From a virus, in IMG/VR virus record IMGVR_UViG_3300025889_001016, positions 1 to 22,862 of that record: DNA of 22,862 bases. One strand, 5' to 3'. Below the pieces are notes generated by a model, which ran no database searches, was not told the origin of the DNA, and saw nothing but the letters and a program-made list of their open reading frames with translations. Numbering within the stretch: position 1 is the first letter of the stretch; the number at the start of each line of letters is the position of its first letter. The translations under genes were made by a program, and so were the position numbers. Of the stretch, positions 1-6,429 are shown piece by piece.

Positions 1-121
1 AGGTGTTATAGGTGCATCTGTAAATGCCTATAAGAGAATTTACCCAAGACTATCACAGTGGTTGTTGGATGGAAAGAAGATGACTATTACATACATTGAC
101 TTTGACAATGCACAAAACTAG
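1..121 (+). CDS. C-terminal end of an upstream phage protein (partial)
   Basis: The frame starting at base 2 is open from the window edge to a TAG at 119-121, giving about 39 residues that end in DGKKMTITYIDFDNAQN. The start lies outside the window. I do not recognise the family. The fragment is followed at once by a promoter-like AT-rich element (124-132) and then the next gene, so it probably ends the preceding transcription unit. Its reality rests on an uninterrupted frame with normal composition and on the absence of any competing frame; no function can be given. Confidence 0.6.
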   Translation, partial: GVIGASVNAYKRIYPRLSQWLLDGKKMTITYIDFDNAQN

Positions 122-123
122 TT

Positions 124-132
124 TATATTTAT
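124..132 (+). promoter_or_regulatory. TATATTTAT element, putative phage promoter (copy 1)
   Basis: The 9-mer TATATTTAT lies 3 bases after the upstream stop and 45 bases before the next start. The same 9-mer recurs in intergenic positions at 2953, 6030 and 20853, with a one-base variant at 15596. Read on the minus strand, the overlapping octamer is TATAAATA, the T4 late promoter core, but no minus-strand gene is present. A role as a -10-like element of a phage-specific promoter is inferred from position and recurrence. Confidence 0.45.
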
Positions 133-177
133 AGGGTATAATAGTATTACAAGTAATTAATACACGGAGATAAAGAA

Positions 178-666
178 ATGGCAGTAAACGTATTTGATAA
201 TGCACTGCTTAGAAAATTTGGCGAATCTGGAACAGATGGATTAACAGCTAATAACAAAAGGACAGATTGTCTTTATGTCGGCGGTCACCCATTTACAATT
301 ATTCTAAAAGATTCTGCTGGTGTACAAAATGATGTTATAGTGCAGGTTAATAACAGTAATTCGTTAGACCAAGGCAAAGCTGGTCATGCATTACACCCAA
401 GTCAACTTAGTATTCAGACAAGTAATAACAAGGCCGTTTCAGAAGGTTACTATGGAGGCAAGGAAAATCCAAGAAAAGAGTCTTCCGCTTCAGCGTCAGA
501 CTTCGCCGCAAATTGGATAAATATGCCTGGCGGCCCAGTAATTGATAATAGTGTTAGTGGCTATGTTGCTAGTGGTCATTGGAGATGGGTCAGACTAACT
601 TCCACAACAGAAATGAGTGCAACACTTAGTGCATACGTATGGAGTCAATATCAAGACTACCGATAG
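178..666 (+). CDS. Unrecognised protein, probable virion component
   Basis: A 162-residue protein starting with ATG, with GGAG about 9 bases upstream. The sequence is rich in Ser, Asn, Gly and Thr, with few charged clusters and many short beta-type stretches, and has no transmembrane segment or cysteine cluster. This composition is usual for tail or head decoration proteins, and the gene sits at the head of a transcription unit of small phage genes. I recognise no catalytic motif and no named family. The structural role is inferred from composition and context only. Confidence 0.6.
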   Translation: MAVNVFDNALLRKFGESGTDGLTANNKRTDCLYVGGHPFTIILKDSAGVQNDVIVQVNNSNSLDQGKAGHALHPSQLSIQTSNNKAVSEGYYGGKENPRKESSASASDFAANWINMPGGPVIDNSVSGYVASGHWRWVRLTSTTEMSATLSAYVWSQYQDYR

Positions 667-679
667 AAAGTAGGTTATA

Positions 680-937
680 ATGTCAGAAGGTCAAGGTCAC
701 CCTTTAGGGTTGCCAACACGCAGCACAAAGCTGTGGAAGAAAACAGTAAAGAAGAATGATGATTATAAACCACTTACACCACATTTCTGCCCCAACATTA
801 TAGATGAGGCCGAGAATAAAAAGTGTGGTAGGTTTATGAGAAGTTGGGATATAATGTTTTACGATAAGTATGAAATGTGTGAACATTGCTACATAGAAAG
901 TAACAAAAAAACGGAGAACAAAAATGATGATGGCTAA
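680..937 (+). CDS. Small protein with a zinc-ribbon-like cysteine pattern
   Basis: An 85-residue protein. Four cysteines are placed as C37, C49, C67 and C70 (C-x11-C, then a C-x2-C knuckle, MCEHC), a plausible zinc-binding set. The N-terminal third is basic and probably flexible. The gene follows the previous stop after 13 bases, and its 3' end overlaps the next gene by 14 bases, which suggests translational coupling. The family is not recognised. A second four-cysteine protein lies nearby at 3291-3455. The metal-binding idea is inferred from spacing alone. Confidence 0.6.
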   Translation: MSEGQGHPLGLPTRSTKLWKKTVKKNDDYKPLTPHFCPNIIDEAENKKCGRFMRSWDIMFYDKYEMCEHCYIESNKKTENKNDDG

Positions 938-1337
938 TCTTGAGACATATGTAATGTCTCCAAACAGGCCAGAGCCAGTAGTAACACAGACAGCAGATGA
1001 GTTGGTAAAAAACTATGTTTCAAAGATACCAGAAATGAATGTTACTTTTGGGTGTAATACAGATGATGGTGAGAATGGCACCACTGTCAACTTCAGCACA
1101 TCTGAAAATGCTAAACTAGGACAACATGAAGAGCTTGTGTCTTATTATGAAAATGAGTTTGCTAGTTTGATAAAAAGACTAACAGAGGTGTTGAGTGCAA
1201 ACGGACACACTGGTGTAAACTTTGAGCAGCTAAACATTGATGTAACGCCAGGCATGTATCGCTCTGGTGGGTCTGGTCAAGCTAATAGACAGAGTGTTTT
1301 TACTATTATGGGCACTTATAAGATGTATGGAAATTAA
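924..1337 (+). CDS. Unrecognised phage protein
   Basis: A 137-residue protein. Three ATG codons stand in a row (924, 927, 930). A CGGAG lies upstream at about 911, and 924 or 927 gives the usual spacing; I keep 924. The middle (residues about 65-90) is a likely amphipathic helix, and the rest is Thr/Asn/Gly rich with beta-type stretches. There are no transmembrane segments. It overlaps the zinc-ribbon gene upstream and is followed 12 bases later by the glycosyltransferase. It could be a structural protein, but I recognise no family. Confidence 0.6.
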   Translation: MMMANLETYVMSPNRPEPVVTQTADELVKNYVSKIPEMNVTFGCNTDDGENGTTVNFSTSENAKLGQHEELVSYYENEFASLIKRLTEVLSANGHTGVNFEQLNIDVTPGMYRSGGSGQANRQSVFTIMGTYKMYGN

Positions 1338-1349
1338 AACGGGGGATTT

Positions 1350-2675
1350 ATGACAAAAGAAGAGTTGCTTGAGGTTATTCAATTTAGAGACTTAGAAGAT
1401 AGAAACAAAATAAAAGACTATTTTACTTCACCGAATGATTTAGACCTAAACAAGAAGACAATAGTTTTTTCTACCCCATCAGAAACAGGCACAAGTTATT
1501 TTAGAATCTTTGAGCCAATGCGCGCATTGTGGAAGTCATTCCCCGATGAAGCAAACTATTTGTATACAGAAAACATACAACCCAATCATGTAAAGATTGC
1601 TGATGTTATTGTTATGCATCGTTGTGGAAATTTACATTCACATTTCCTATCGGTTGCTCGTATGTGGCCAAAGACCGAAAAGCGTCCATACATTATACAC
1701 GATGCTGATGATAATGAATTCAATCTACCCAATAGTCACCCAATGAAAACACTTTGGATAGAGAGTGGTAAAGATAAGATGTCTCTGCAGTCAATAAAAC
1801 ATTCTGACTCTATTACTACCACCACACCTAAACTAGCAAAGACATTTGGTAACTTCAATGATAATGTAAACATCTTTCCAAATATGTTTGATTGGGATTT
1901 GCCTCAGTGGAATTATGATAAGAATGAAGTAAGGAAGGAAATGTTGGGAGAATGGTTTCCAACAGATGATAAGATTATTATTGGTTGGGCTGGTTTGACT
2001 TCTCACTTTGAAGACATCAAGAGGATGGCTCCTATTATGAAGGCCATTCATGATAAGTATCCAAACACTCATTTTGTTTTAGCTGGTATGGCATTGAAGG
2101 ATACAGCTGTTGAAATCCATGAGGATGAAAACGGCAACAAGAGATTTGAAGAAAAAGAAATTGAAGATAAGAGTCAAACATACAAGGGCCGTATTGAGGC
2201 ATTGTTTGCAGACATTGACCCTAATCGCCTAAAGATTTTTGATGCTCTACCTTTGGAAGAGTATGGTAAGTTTTATGCCTTGTATGACATTAGTATGGCA
2301 TACATTGAACATAACACATTTTCTTCTTGTAAGTCAGAAATCAAGGTAGTAGAGTCAGCTCGGTATGGATGTATTCCCGTCTTTTCAAACTTTGGTGGCT
2401 ACAAGGCTATGGCAGATAGAGTGCCAGATAATATCTCTTTGAAGGGATTTGCTATTGACTATACAACACCAAGAGCTTGGATAAATGCAATATCAAATCA
2501 CATTGAAAACTTTGATGAGACAAAAAGAAGAGCACAGGAATTCAAAGAGTGGTCAGATAATACTTATAATATAAACGAACACATTGAAGATAGACTATCT
2601 TTCTATCTGAAGAATGCAGAAGAATTCCATGAAGATTGGTATAACCAAAACATAGCACAAAATATGGATTACTAG
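1350..2675 (+). CDS. GT-B fold glycosyltransferase (GT4-like)
   Basis: A 441-residue protein starting at ATG after a GGGGG ribosome site. The second half carries the nucleotide-sugar-binding half of GT-B enzymes: a beta strand and glycine turn IIGWAG at about 210-215, HFVLAGM at 241-247, and KSEIKVVESARYGCIPVFSN at 328-347, the K/E-rich loop and helix that hold the donor nucleotide in GT4-type enzymes. The N-terminal half starts with a Rossmann-like strand (KTIVFSTP) and contains a SxTSYFRIFEP segment for the acceptor side. It would transfer a sugar from an activated donor in the cytoplasm; the acceptor (virion protein, DNA or host surface polymer) cannot be told. Length fits the family. A second glycosyltransferase-like gene lies at 5169-6005. 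Confidence 0.85.
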   Translation: MTKEELLEVIQFRDLEDRNKIKDYFTSPNDLDLNKKTIVFSTPSETGTSYFRIFEPMRALWKSFPDEANYLYTENIQPNHVKIADVIVMHRCGNLHSHFLSVARMWPKTEKRPYIIHDADDNEFNLPNSHPMKTLWIESGKDKMSLQSIKHSDSITTTTPKLAKTFGNFNDNVNIFPNMFDWDLPQWNYDKNEVRKEMLGEWFPTDDKIIIGWAGLTSHFEDIKRMAPIMKAIHDKYPNTHFVLAGMALKDTAVEIHEDENGNKRFEEKEIEDKSQTYKGRIEALFADIDPNRLKIFDALPLEEYGKFYALYDISMAYIEHNTFSSCKSEIKVVESARYGCIPVFSNFGGYKAMADRVPDNISLKGFAIDYTTPRAWINAISNHIENFDETKRRAQEFKEWSDNTYNINEHIEDRLSFYLKNAEEFHEDWYNQNIAQNMDY

Positions 2676-2676
2676 A

Positions 2677-2949
2677 ATGGAAAATGTAATAGTAGGTGGA
2701 AGTGAATACGAAGTCTGTTGCTCAAATGACAATTGGAAAACCTGTGACTTGAGCAACGGGTTTCTAGTTTTGATAAACCAAGATGTAGGTAAAGAAAGAA
2801 TAGAGAAAGTGTTGGAAGAATCAGTTTTTACTCCATTCAATTACAATACACCTTTTAGGAGTAAAAGAAATAAATCATTTTGCTTGAGATTTAATCTTGA
2901 TAAATCAAGAGAAAGCGAGTTGATAGAAATGCTTGAGCTATTCAATTGA
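2677..2949 (+). CDS. Small unrecognised protein
   Basis: A 90-residue protein whose ATG lies one base after the TAG of the glycosyltransferase gene, so it is probably translated by reinitiation. It has three cysteines (two adjacent, near residues 14-15) and a C-terminal amphipathic helix rich in Glu and Leu. There is no membrane segment. The family is unknown to me. A promoter-like element follows its stop directly, so this gene may close the first transcription unit. Confidence 0.55.
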   Translation: MENVIVGGSEYEVCCSNDNWKTCDLSNGFLVLINQDVGKERIEKVLEESVFTPFNYNTPFRSKRNKSFCLRFNLDKSRESELIEMLELFN

Positions 2950-2952
2950 GGC

Positions 2953-2961
2953 TATATTTAT
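2953..2961 (+). promoter_or_regulatory. TATATTTAT element (copy 2)
   Basis: An exact TATATTTAT three bases after a TGA stop. The next start (GTG 2977) is only 16 bases away, so a transcript beginning about 10 bases downstream would have little room for the ribosome site of that gene. If active, this copy may mainly serve genes further on, including the tmRNA. It is the weakest placed of the five copies. Confidence 0.3.
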
Positions 2962-2976
2962 GTTAGGAGAAAAACA

Positions 2977-3294
2977 GTGGCCGATTTGAAGAAAGTAATA
3001 GAGGAAATAGTTAGAGAAGAGTTGGGTAAAATTATAGAGGAAGGCTCATTAGAAGAGTTTCCTATTGCCGGACCAAGAAAGAAAGTATTAAGAAGAGTTG
3101 GTGGCCAGCTAAAGATTGTAAAGAAAAGAAAGAAGAAGTTGCCTTTGCATCTTAGAAAAGTAAAACCAACTCAACAAAAAAGAATAGCAAGAAAGTCTGC
3201 TATAAAAAGAAAAGGGAAACAAGCCCGTATTACAAAGAAGGCTAAGAAGACTGCAGCCAAGGGTCGTAAAATGGGATTGTATAAGAACCGATGA
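2977..3294 (+). CDS. Lysine/arginine-rich small protein, possibly DNA-binding internal protein
   Basis: A 105-residue protein starting at GTG, chosen because AGGAGA lies 6 bases upstream (2965-2970) and no in-frame ATG fits. Residues 1-26 are acidic and helical (VIEEIVREELGKIIEEG); from about residue 34 to the end it is extremely basic, with runs such as VKKRKKKLPLHLRK. An acidic leader before a polybasic body suits a protein that binds DNA after the leader is removed. The leader holds IEE and LEE triplets that fit the [LI]-x-E rule of T4-type prohead proteases. Both points are inference. Its TGA overlaps the ATG of the next gene (ATGA). Confidence 0.6.
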   Translation: MADLKKVIEEIVREELGKIIEEGSLEEFPIAGPRKKVLRRVGGQLKIVKKRKKKLPLHLRKVKPTQQKRIARKSAIKRKGKQARITKKAKKTAAKGRKMGLYKNR

Positions 3295-3455
3295 AAAACT
3301 ATAATACCGACACACTTATTTGCGGAGTATGTAAAGGAAAGAAGTTGATTATAAATGAATCAACAAAGAAGAATGAAATCTGCCCTAAGTGTCAAGGAAG
3401 CGGCCATCTGAATGAAATCAGTGGCCAAACAAAGAAAACTTTACTCAAAGGTTAG
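3291..3455 (+). CDS. 54-residue four-cysteine zinc-finger protein (DnaJ-type repeats)
   Basis: A short reading frame whose ATG overlaps the previous stop as ATGA. It encodes 54 residues with two C-x2-C-x-G repeats: CGVCKGKK (C11, C14) and CPKCQGSG (C31, C34). The second matches the CxxCxGxG zinc repeat of DnaJ central domains closely. It probably folds round one zinc ion. The TAG ends only two bases before the first base of the tmRNA, so the two share a transcript. The function is unknown; such knuckles bind proteins or nucleic acids. Support for the gene comes from the four ordered cysteines and the stop/start coupling. Confidence 0.7.
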   Translation: MKNYNTDTLICGVCKGKKLIINESTKKNEICPKCQGSGHLNEISGQTKKTLLKG

Positions 3456-3457
3456 TA

Positions 3458-3750
3458 GGGGGTGATTTTAGGATTCGATTGGGGATGTCTACTGATAAAG
3501 GCAAGTGAGAGAAAGTATACTAACTCTCTAAAAAGAGTATACAAACACTAACTGACGAAGAGTTAGAATATAAGATGGCGGCCTAAGAGCCGCCTTCCGT
3601 TTCATAGAAGTCAACTTTATTCTTTTCATACTCTGTGAAACGTCATCTAGAAAAGAAGCATTGTCAATCTTGTGAGTAGTAACTAAACTTGTGTATCTTT
3701 TATTTTTAGCATTCGACAAGACGGGGGTGCAAATCCCCCCACCTCCACCA
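3458..3750 (+). ncRNA. ssrA: Phage-encoded one-piece tmRNA
   Basis: A transfer-messenger RNA, which rescues stalled ribosomes together with SmpB and tags the product for proteolysis. The 5' end GGGGGTG (3458-3464) pairs with CACCTCC before the encoded ACCA (3740-3750) as a 7-bp acceptor stem whose third pair is G·U, the alanyl-tRNA synthetase identity. The conserved GGATTCGA of the D-like region is at 3471-3478. The T arm is GGGGG-TGCAAAT-CCCCC. Helix 2: ATAAAG and GCAAGT (3495-3506) pair with ACTTGT (3687-3692) and CTTTTAT (3697-3703). Pseudoknot 1: GAGAG 3507-3511 with CTCTC 3524-3528, and GTATAC 3515-3520 with GTATAC 3537-3542. A further pseudoknot: CGTTTCA 3598-3604 with TGAAACG 3636-3642, and TCTTTTC 3621-3627 with GAAAAGA 3650-3656. 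The tag frame lies between them. It is 293 bases long, with CCA encoded and no own promoter or terminator seen. Confidence 0.95.
3554..3586 (+). other. tmRNA tag-peptide reading frame (predicted DEELEYKMAA, stop)
   Basis: This is the open frame inside the tmRNA. Reading back from TAA (3584-3586) gives ten codons from GAC 3554, the same length as the E. coli tag ANDENYALAA. The proposed resume codon lies 11 bases after pseudoknot 1 and is preceded by TAACT, which keeps the A at -4 that is important in E. coli (TAGTC). The stop lies in the loop of a GC-rich hairpin, GGCGGC 3577-3582 with GCCGCC 3589-3594, as in other tmRNAs. The C-terminus MAA is close to the LAA degron. The resume codon could instead be ACT at 3551, adding one Thr. 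Confidence 0.75.
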
Positions 3751-3763
3751 TTAAAGAGGTTTT

Positions 3764-4198
3764 ATGTTAGACGATATTTTTAAGAGTATCTATAGCAGTG
3801 TAGTAGAAGCATCAAATACAATAGAGCAACATTGGCTTGGGGAAATAACAGAAGATTATTTTGAGCCAGATGGCACTCCAAAAATGATTGTTGTTAAGTT
3901 ACCAGACTCTAATGGCTCTTTGAAAGATGTGCACATTCCAGCTATAACCCTTGTGCCACATTATGGTTTAGGTATTGATGAGGTTAGTGTAGAGATGAAG
4001 GTAAAACTCTCTACAGGTACAGAAGACAAAAAAGTGAAGGGTTATAGGGAAAGTAAAATAAAAAAGATTATCTCGGATTTTTCAAACAGAGAGGGTGGAA
4101 AAGAGTTAGCCACTATTTCTGTGAAGTTTAAAGGTAAGGAGCCACCAGAGGGTCTTGCCAGAATAAAGGATAACTTAATAAAGTTTATTCCAACATAG
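3764..4198 (+). CDS. DUF2589-like protein, short member
   Basis: A 144-residue protein; ATG 13 bases after the tmRNA CCA end, with AAAGAGG upstream. The order of a helical start, an LPDSNG strand, then an IPAITLVPHYGLGIDEVSVEMKV-type segment at about 65-90 matches my memory of the DUF2589 family, whose members carry a P-x-L-x-L-V-P-x-x-x-L-x-I-x-E core. The C-terminal third has alternating strands and PPEGLARI. It is next to a second, longer member of what looks like the same family. The molecular role of DUF2589 is not known to me. The family assignment is from pattern recognition and should be tested by profile search. Confidence 0.65.
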   Translation: MLDDIFKSIYSSVVEASNTIEQHWLGEITEDYFEPDGTPKMIVVKLPDSNGSLKDVHIPAITLVPHYGLGIDEVSVEMKVKLSTGTEDKKVKGYRESKIKKIISDFSNREGGKELATISVKFKGKEPPEGLARIKDNLIKFIPT

Positions 4199-4208
4199 GA
4201 GAAGTATT

Positions 4209-4862
4209 ATGGCAATCTCAGATGCATTTGTAGGTTTACCAATAGAAACACTTATTCTTGACCCCATTCTAGCAGCATCAAAAGGTCAGGCAGCGTTAGC
4301 TCAAAACACTTTGGACTTTGTAGAGGCACTTGCCTTTGAAGAGGCAGAAGATGGAAAGCCAAACGAAAGACAAGCAAAAGTATTAAACATCAACCTTGAT
4401 AGATTGGCAAACACACCCGAAGGTGAGTTGACAAACGTAACACAGAAAATACAAATGCCTCTTTTGCCCTTGGTAACTATCCCAAATTTTACTCTGGATA
4501 CAATGGAAGTTGACTTTATGATGGAAGTAAAGACTAGTGAATCTTCCACTGATAAATCATCTTCTTCTAAGTCAAGTGAGACAGGCTCTAAGTCTAGTGG
4601 GTCTTTTTCAGCTAGTTATGGATTTTGGGGAGCAAAGGTTAAAATGTCTGGCTCAGTTGAGAGAACATCAAAGACAACTGGCACAGTTGCTTCATCAAAG
4701 GAAACACAAAGAACTTCTGACCAATCAGCAAAATATAACATCAATGTTAAGGCAAAACAAATGGAACCAGCAGAAGGTATGTCTCGTTTTACACAGATAC
4801 TTGCTAGTGTTATTGAGCCTATCAATGTAACAACAGATACCGCTGCTAACCCAGCAAACTAA
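4209..4862 (+). CDS. DUF2589-like protein, long member with serine-rich insert
   Basis: A 217-residue protein with TAGGAG before the ATG and a 10-base gap from its partner. Residues 10-40 (LPIETLILDPILAASKGQAA) fit the typical N-terminus of DUF2589 proteins. MPLLPLVTIPNFTLDTMEVD at about 83-102 is the same core as in the short member. Residues about 112-135 are a serine/lysine-rich linker, followed by a VKMSGSVERT-type beta segment and a C-terminal IPINV-like strand region. The paired genes suggest two subunits of one assembly. Whether it is a virion part or acts in the cell is not visible. Confidence 0.65.
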   Translation: MAISDAFVGLPIETLILDPILAASKGQAALAQNTLDFVEALAFEEAEDGKPNERQAKVLNINLDRLANTPEGELTNVTQKIQMPLLPLVTIPNFTLDTMEVDFMMEVKTSESSTDKSSSSKSSETGSKSSGSFSASYGFWGAKVKMSGSVERTSKTTGTVASSKETQRTSDQSAKYNINVKAKQMEPAEGMSRFTQILASVIEPINVTTDTAANPAN

Positions 4863-4886
4863 TGGAATTAAAGAAAGGACATAACA

Positions 4887-5159
4887 ATGGCGAAGGCAAA
4901 AACTGCAGCTGCGGAAAAAACAGAGGCCAAGGTTGCACCTGTAAAAAAGACAACAACAAAGAAGGCTGCACCAAAGACAGCTGCACCTGCAAAGGAAGAA
5001 ACAAAAAAGATACAAGAGACATTTTCGGAAGTATTTGAATCTGATGTAGATTCAAAGATAGCTGCGTTTCTAAGTGCCAACGGTGTTGATGCTTATGAAA
5101 TAGTAAGTGAATCAAAAGAAGAAGACAATGTTACCAAGACCATTGAGATTACATTGTAA
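4887..5159 (+). CDS. Ala/Lys-rich-tailed small protein next to the DUF2589 pair
   Basis: A 90-residue protein with AAAGGA upstream of its ATG. Residues 1-45 are a low-complexity tail of Ala, Lys, Pro and Thr, like bacterial histone H1-like tails; residues 46-90 look folded, acidic, with IAAFLSANGVDAYEIVSES and a C-terminal strand. The pattern is a basic disordered arm on a small domain. It follows the two DUF2589-like genes in what looks like the same unit. It may bind nucleic acid or the acidic surface of a partner; this is inference. I do not recognise the folded domain. Confidence 0.6.
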   Translation: MAKAKTAAAEKTEAKVAPVKKTTTKKAAPKTAAPAKEETKKIQETFSEVFESDVDSKIAAFLSANGVDAYEIVSESKEEDNVTKTIEITL

Positions 5160-5168
5160 CGAGGCGGT

Positions 5169-6005
5169 ATGGTAAATGATACGGTTTCTATTGTCCCATA
5201 CTTTAGTGGCATAAGTGACTATAGCCCAGACCACACACAACAAGCTCTAAATGTTAGGGAGGAGTGGTTTAGATATTGCTTATATTCATTACAGAAGATT
5301 TCTAATCCTATTTTTGTCGGGTGTTGCAATGATAAGGATTTTGCAACACTCAAACCATTTGCCTCAAATGGTCAGATAAGAATACTATACTTTAGAGGAT
5401 TAGAAAAGGCAGAGTTTCTTCCTTATGTGTTGGTATCAAAGATACAAGAGGCCTTTGATGATAACGATAAACAAAATGTAAAATACGTTTATTATACAGA
5501 GATGGATCAAGTTGTATACGCTCAAGACCTTGATGGTATGAAAAAAATCATAGATAATGACTATGGTGTTTATTTCTCTCCACAAAGGTTTGAGCAGATA
5601 CCTAAAGATAATGTTGAGAAAAGAAAAGAAAAGTTTGGTGTAGGTGATGAGAGGTTTGTTGACTTTGTAGGAATGTTTAGGGATGATGACAATCCTTATG
5701 TTGTAGCAAACGAACCATTTGAAGTTGACGATTATGATGAAAACTTTTATCACAACCTAACAACAGAAGATGGTCTCTATAATTACGACTCACAATGTTA
5801 TGCCGCTTCTTATGGTGCAGCATACTTCTGCTCAGCAAAACTTTTCTTAGAAACAGAGTATGTAGCTATAGACTTTCAGCCAACAGAACAGATAGGGGGT
5901 CATTGTTTGTTAAGAGCTGAAAACGCTAAGTGTTTAAAGAGTAAAGACTTTTTTAGATTTCATGTAGACCACTTGAGTGGTTATGAATTCAATAAAAATT
6001 TATAG
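5169..6005 (+). CDS. Glycosyltransferase-like protein, GT-A type
   Basis: A 278-residue protein starting at ATG 9 bases after the previous stop, with GAGGCGG upstream. It begins with a strand (VSIVPYFSG), and at about 106-114 has VYYTEMDQV, an acidic E-x-D motif at the end of a strand that fits the metal-binding DxD position of GT-A enzymes. Later segments include YGVYFSPQRFEQIP, DSQCYAASYGAAYFCSAKLF (about 212-231) and a final FRFHVDHLSG, where a C-terminal histidine could complete the metal site. I infer a nucleotide-sugar-dependent transferase; the acceptor is unknown. It is the last gene before a strong terminator. Confidence 0.6.
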   Translation: MVNDTVSIVPYFSGISDYSPDHTQQALNVREEWFRYCLYSLQKISNPIFVGCCNDKDFATLKPFASNGQIRILYFRGLEKAEFLPYVLVSKIQEAFDDNDKQNVKYVYYTEMDQVVYAQDLDGMKKIIDNDYGVYFSPQRFEQIPKDNVEKRKEKFGVGDERFVDFVGMFRDDDNPYVVANEPFEVDDYDENFYHNLTTEDGLYNYDSQCYAASYGAAYFCSAKLFLETEYVAIDFQPTEQIGGHCLLRAENAKCLKSKDFFRFHVDHLSGYEFNKNL

Positions 6006-6030
6006 AGGGGATTTTTCCCCTCTTTTTTTT
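6004..6030 (+). terminator. Intrinsic terminator
   Basis: A perfect 8-bp stem AGAGGGGA (6004-6011) / TCCCCTCT (6016-6023) with a TTTT loop, followed by an unbroken run of T to 6030. The stem begins inside the stop codon of the glycosyltransferase-like gene. It ends the transcription unit that contains the tmRNA. A TATATTTAT element follows directly. Confidence 0.92.
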
Positions 6031-6038
6031 ATATTTAT
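6030..6038 (+). promoter_or_regulatory. TATATTTAT element (copy 3), directly after the terminator
   Basis: The 9-mer sits at the end of the T run of the terminator and is followed by AGG, as in copy 1. The next gene starts at 6106, leaving a leader of roughly 60 bases. Placement between a strong terminator and a new series of genes is the best support for promoter function on the + strand. The minus-strand reading gives TATAAATA, but no genes are seen in that direction. Confidence 0.5.
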
Positions 6039-6105
6039 AGGTGAATAAATAGCAAATGGTTTCTCTAAGTTATTTCTTTTTTGTGAATAATGGTGGAGAA
6101 GTCTT

Positions 6106-6429
6106 TTGCGCGAGAACGGTGAACTACCTAAACTACATAGGGATTGGAGGCTTAAAGATAGATGCCTAAGGCGTATCTTTTATTTTTCAAGAAATGAAAA
6201 AGCCAAAAACTTTTGTGCATCACTTATCATACACATGGAGGAGTCTTTAGAAAATAAACCTTATCCTCCTTATGTATTTGTAGCTAAATCATCACCATAT
6301 AAAGGTATGGTCTTTAATGAGACTGAAGATGGTCACTATATAATTGTTGCTCTAAGAGAAGGTGCTGTACTATCTCCAAGAGATTTTGCTGCAGCAAGAA
6401 AAATAGACGAGTTATACAAAAGATGTTAG
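6106..6429 (+). CDS. Small unrecognised protein with TTG start
   Basis: A 107-residue protein. TTG is chosen as start because TGGAG (6094-6098) lies 7 bases upstream, a TAA closes the frame at 6088, and no ATG exists early in the frame. The N-terminal half is basic (HRDWRLKDRCLRRIFYFSR), followed by YPPYVFVAKSSPYKGMVF and a helical C-terminus. There is no membrane segment. The family is not recognised. It is the first gene after the terminator and promoter-like element, and its 3' end overlaps the next gene by 7 bases. Confidence 0.55.
   Translation: MRENGELPKLHRDWRLKDRCLRRIFYFSRNEKAKNFCASLIIHMEESLENKPYPPYVFVAKSSPYKGMVFNETEDGHYIIVALREGAVLSPRDFAAARKIDELYKRC

Noticed and set aside
3528-3719. 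A 63-codon minus-strand frame over the tmRNA
   Set aside because: It lies fully inside the structured RNA gene, has no ribosome site and would be the only minus-strand gene of the window.
3458-3750. tmRNA 3' end as a phage attachment site
   Set aside because: tmRNA genes are common integration sites, but the gene here is complete from 5' end to CCA, lies in the middle of a phage late operon and has no second copy of its 3' end or nearby integrase.
4725-5115. Three overlapping minus-strand frames rich in Cys, Phe and Leu
   Set aside because: They are the antisense of the Ala/Lys-rich gene and DUF2589-like gene; the odd composition comes from reading AAG/GCA-rich codons backwards.
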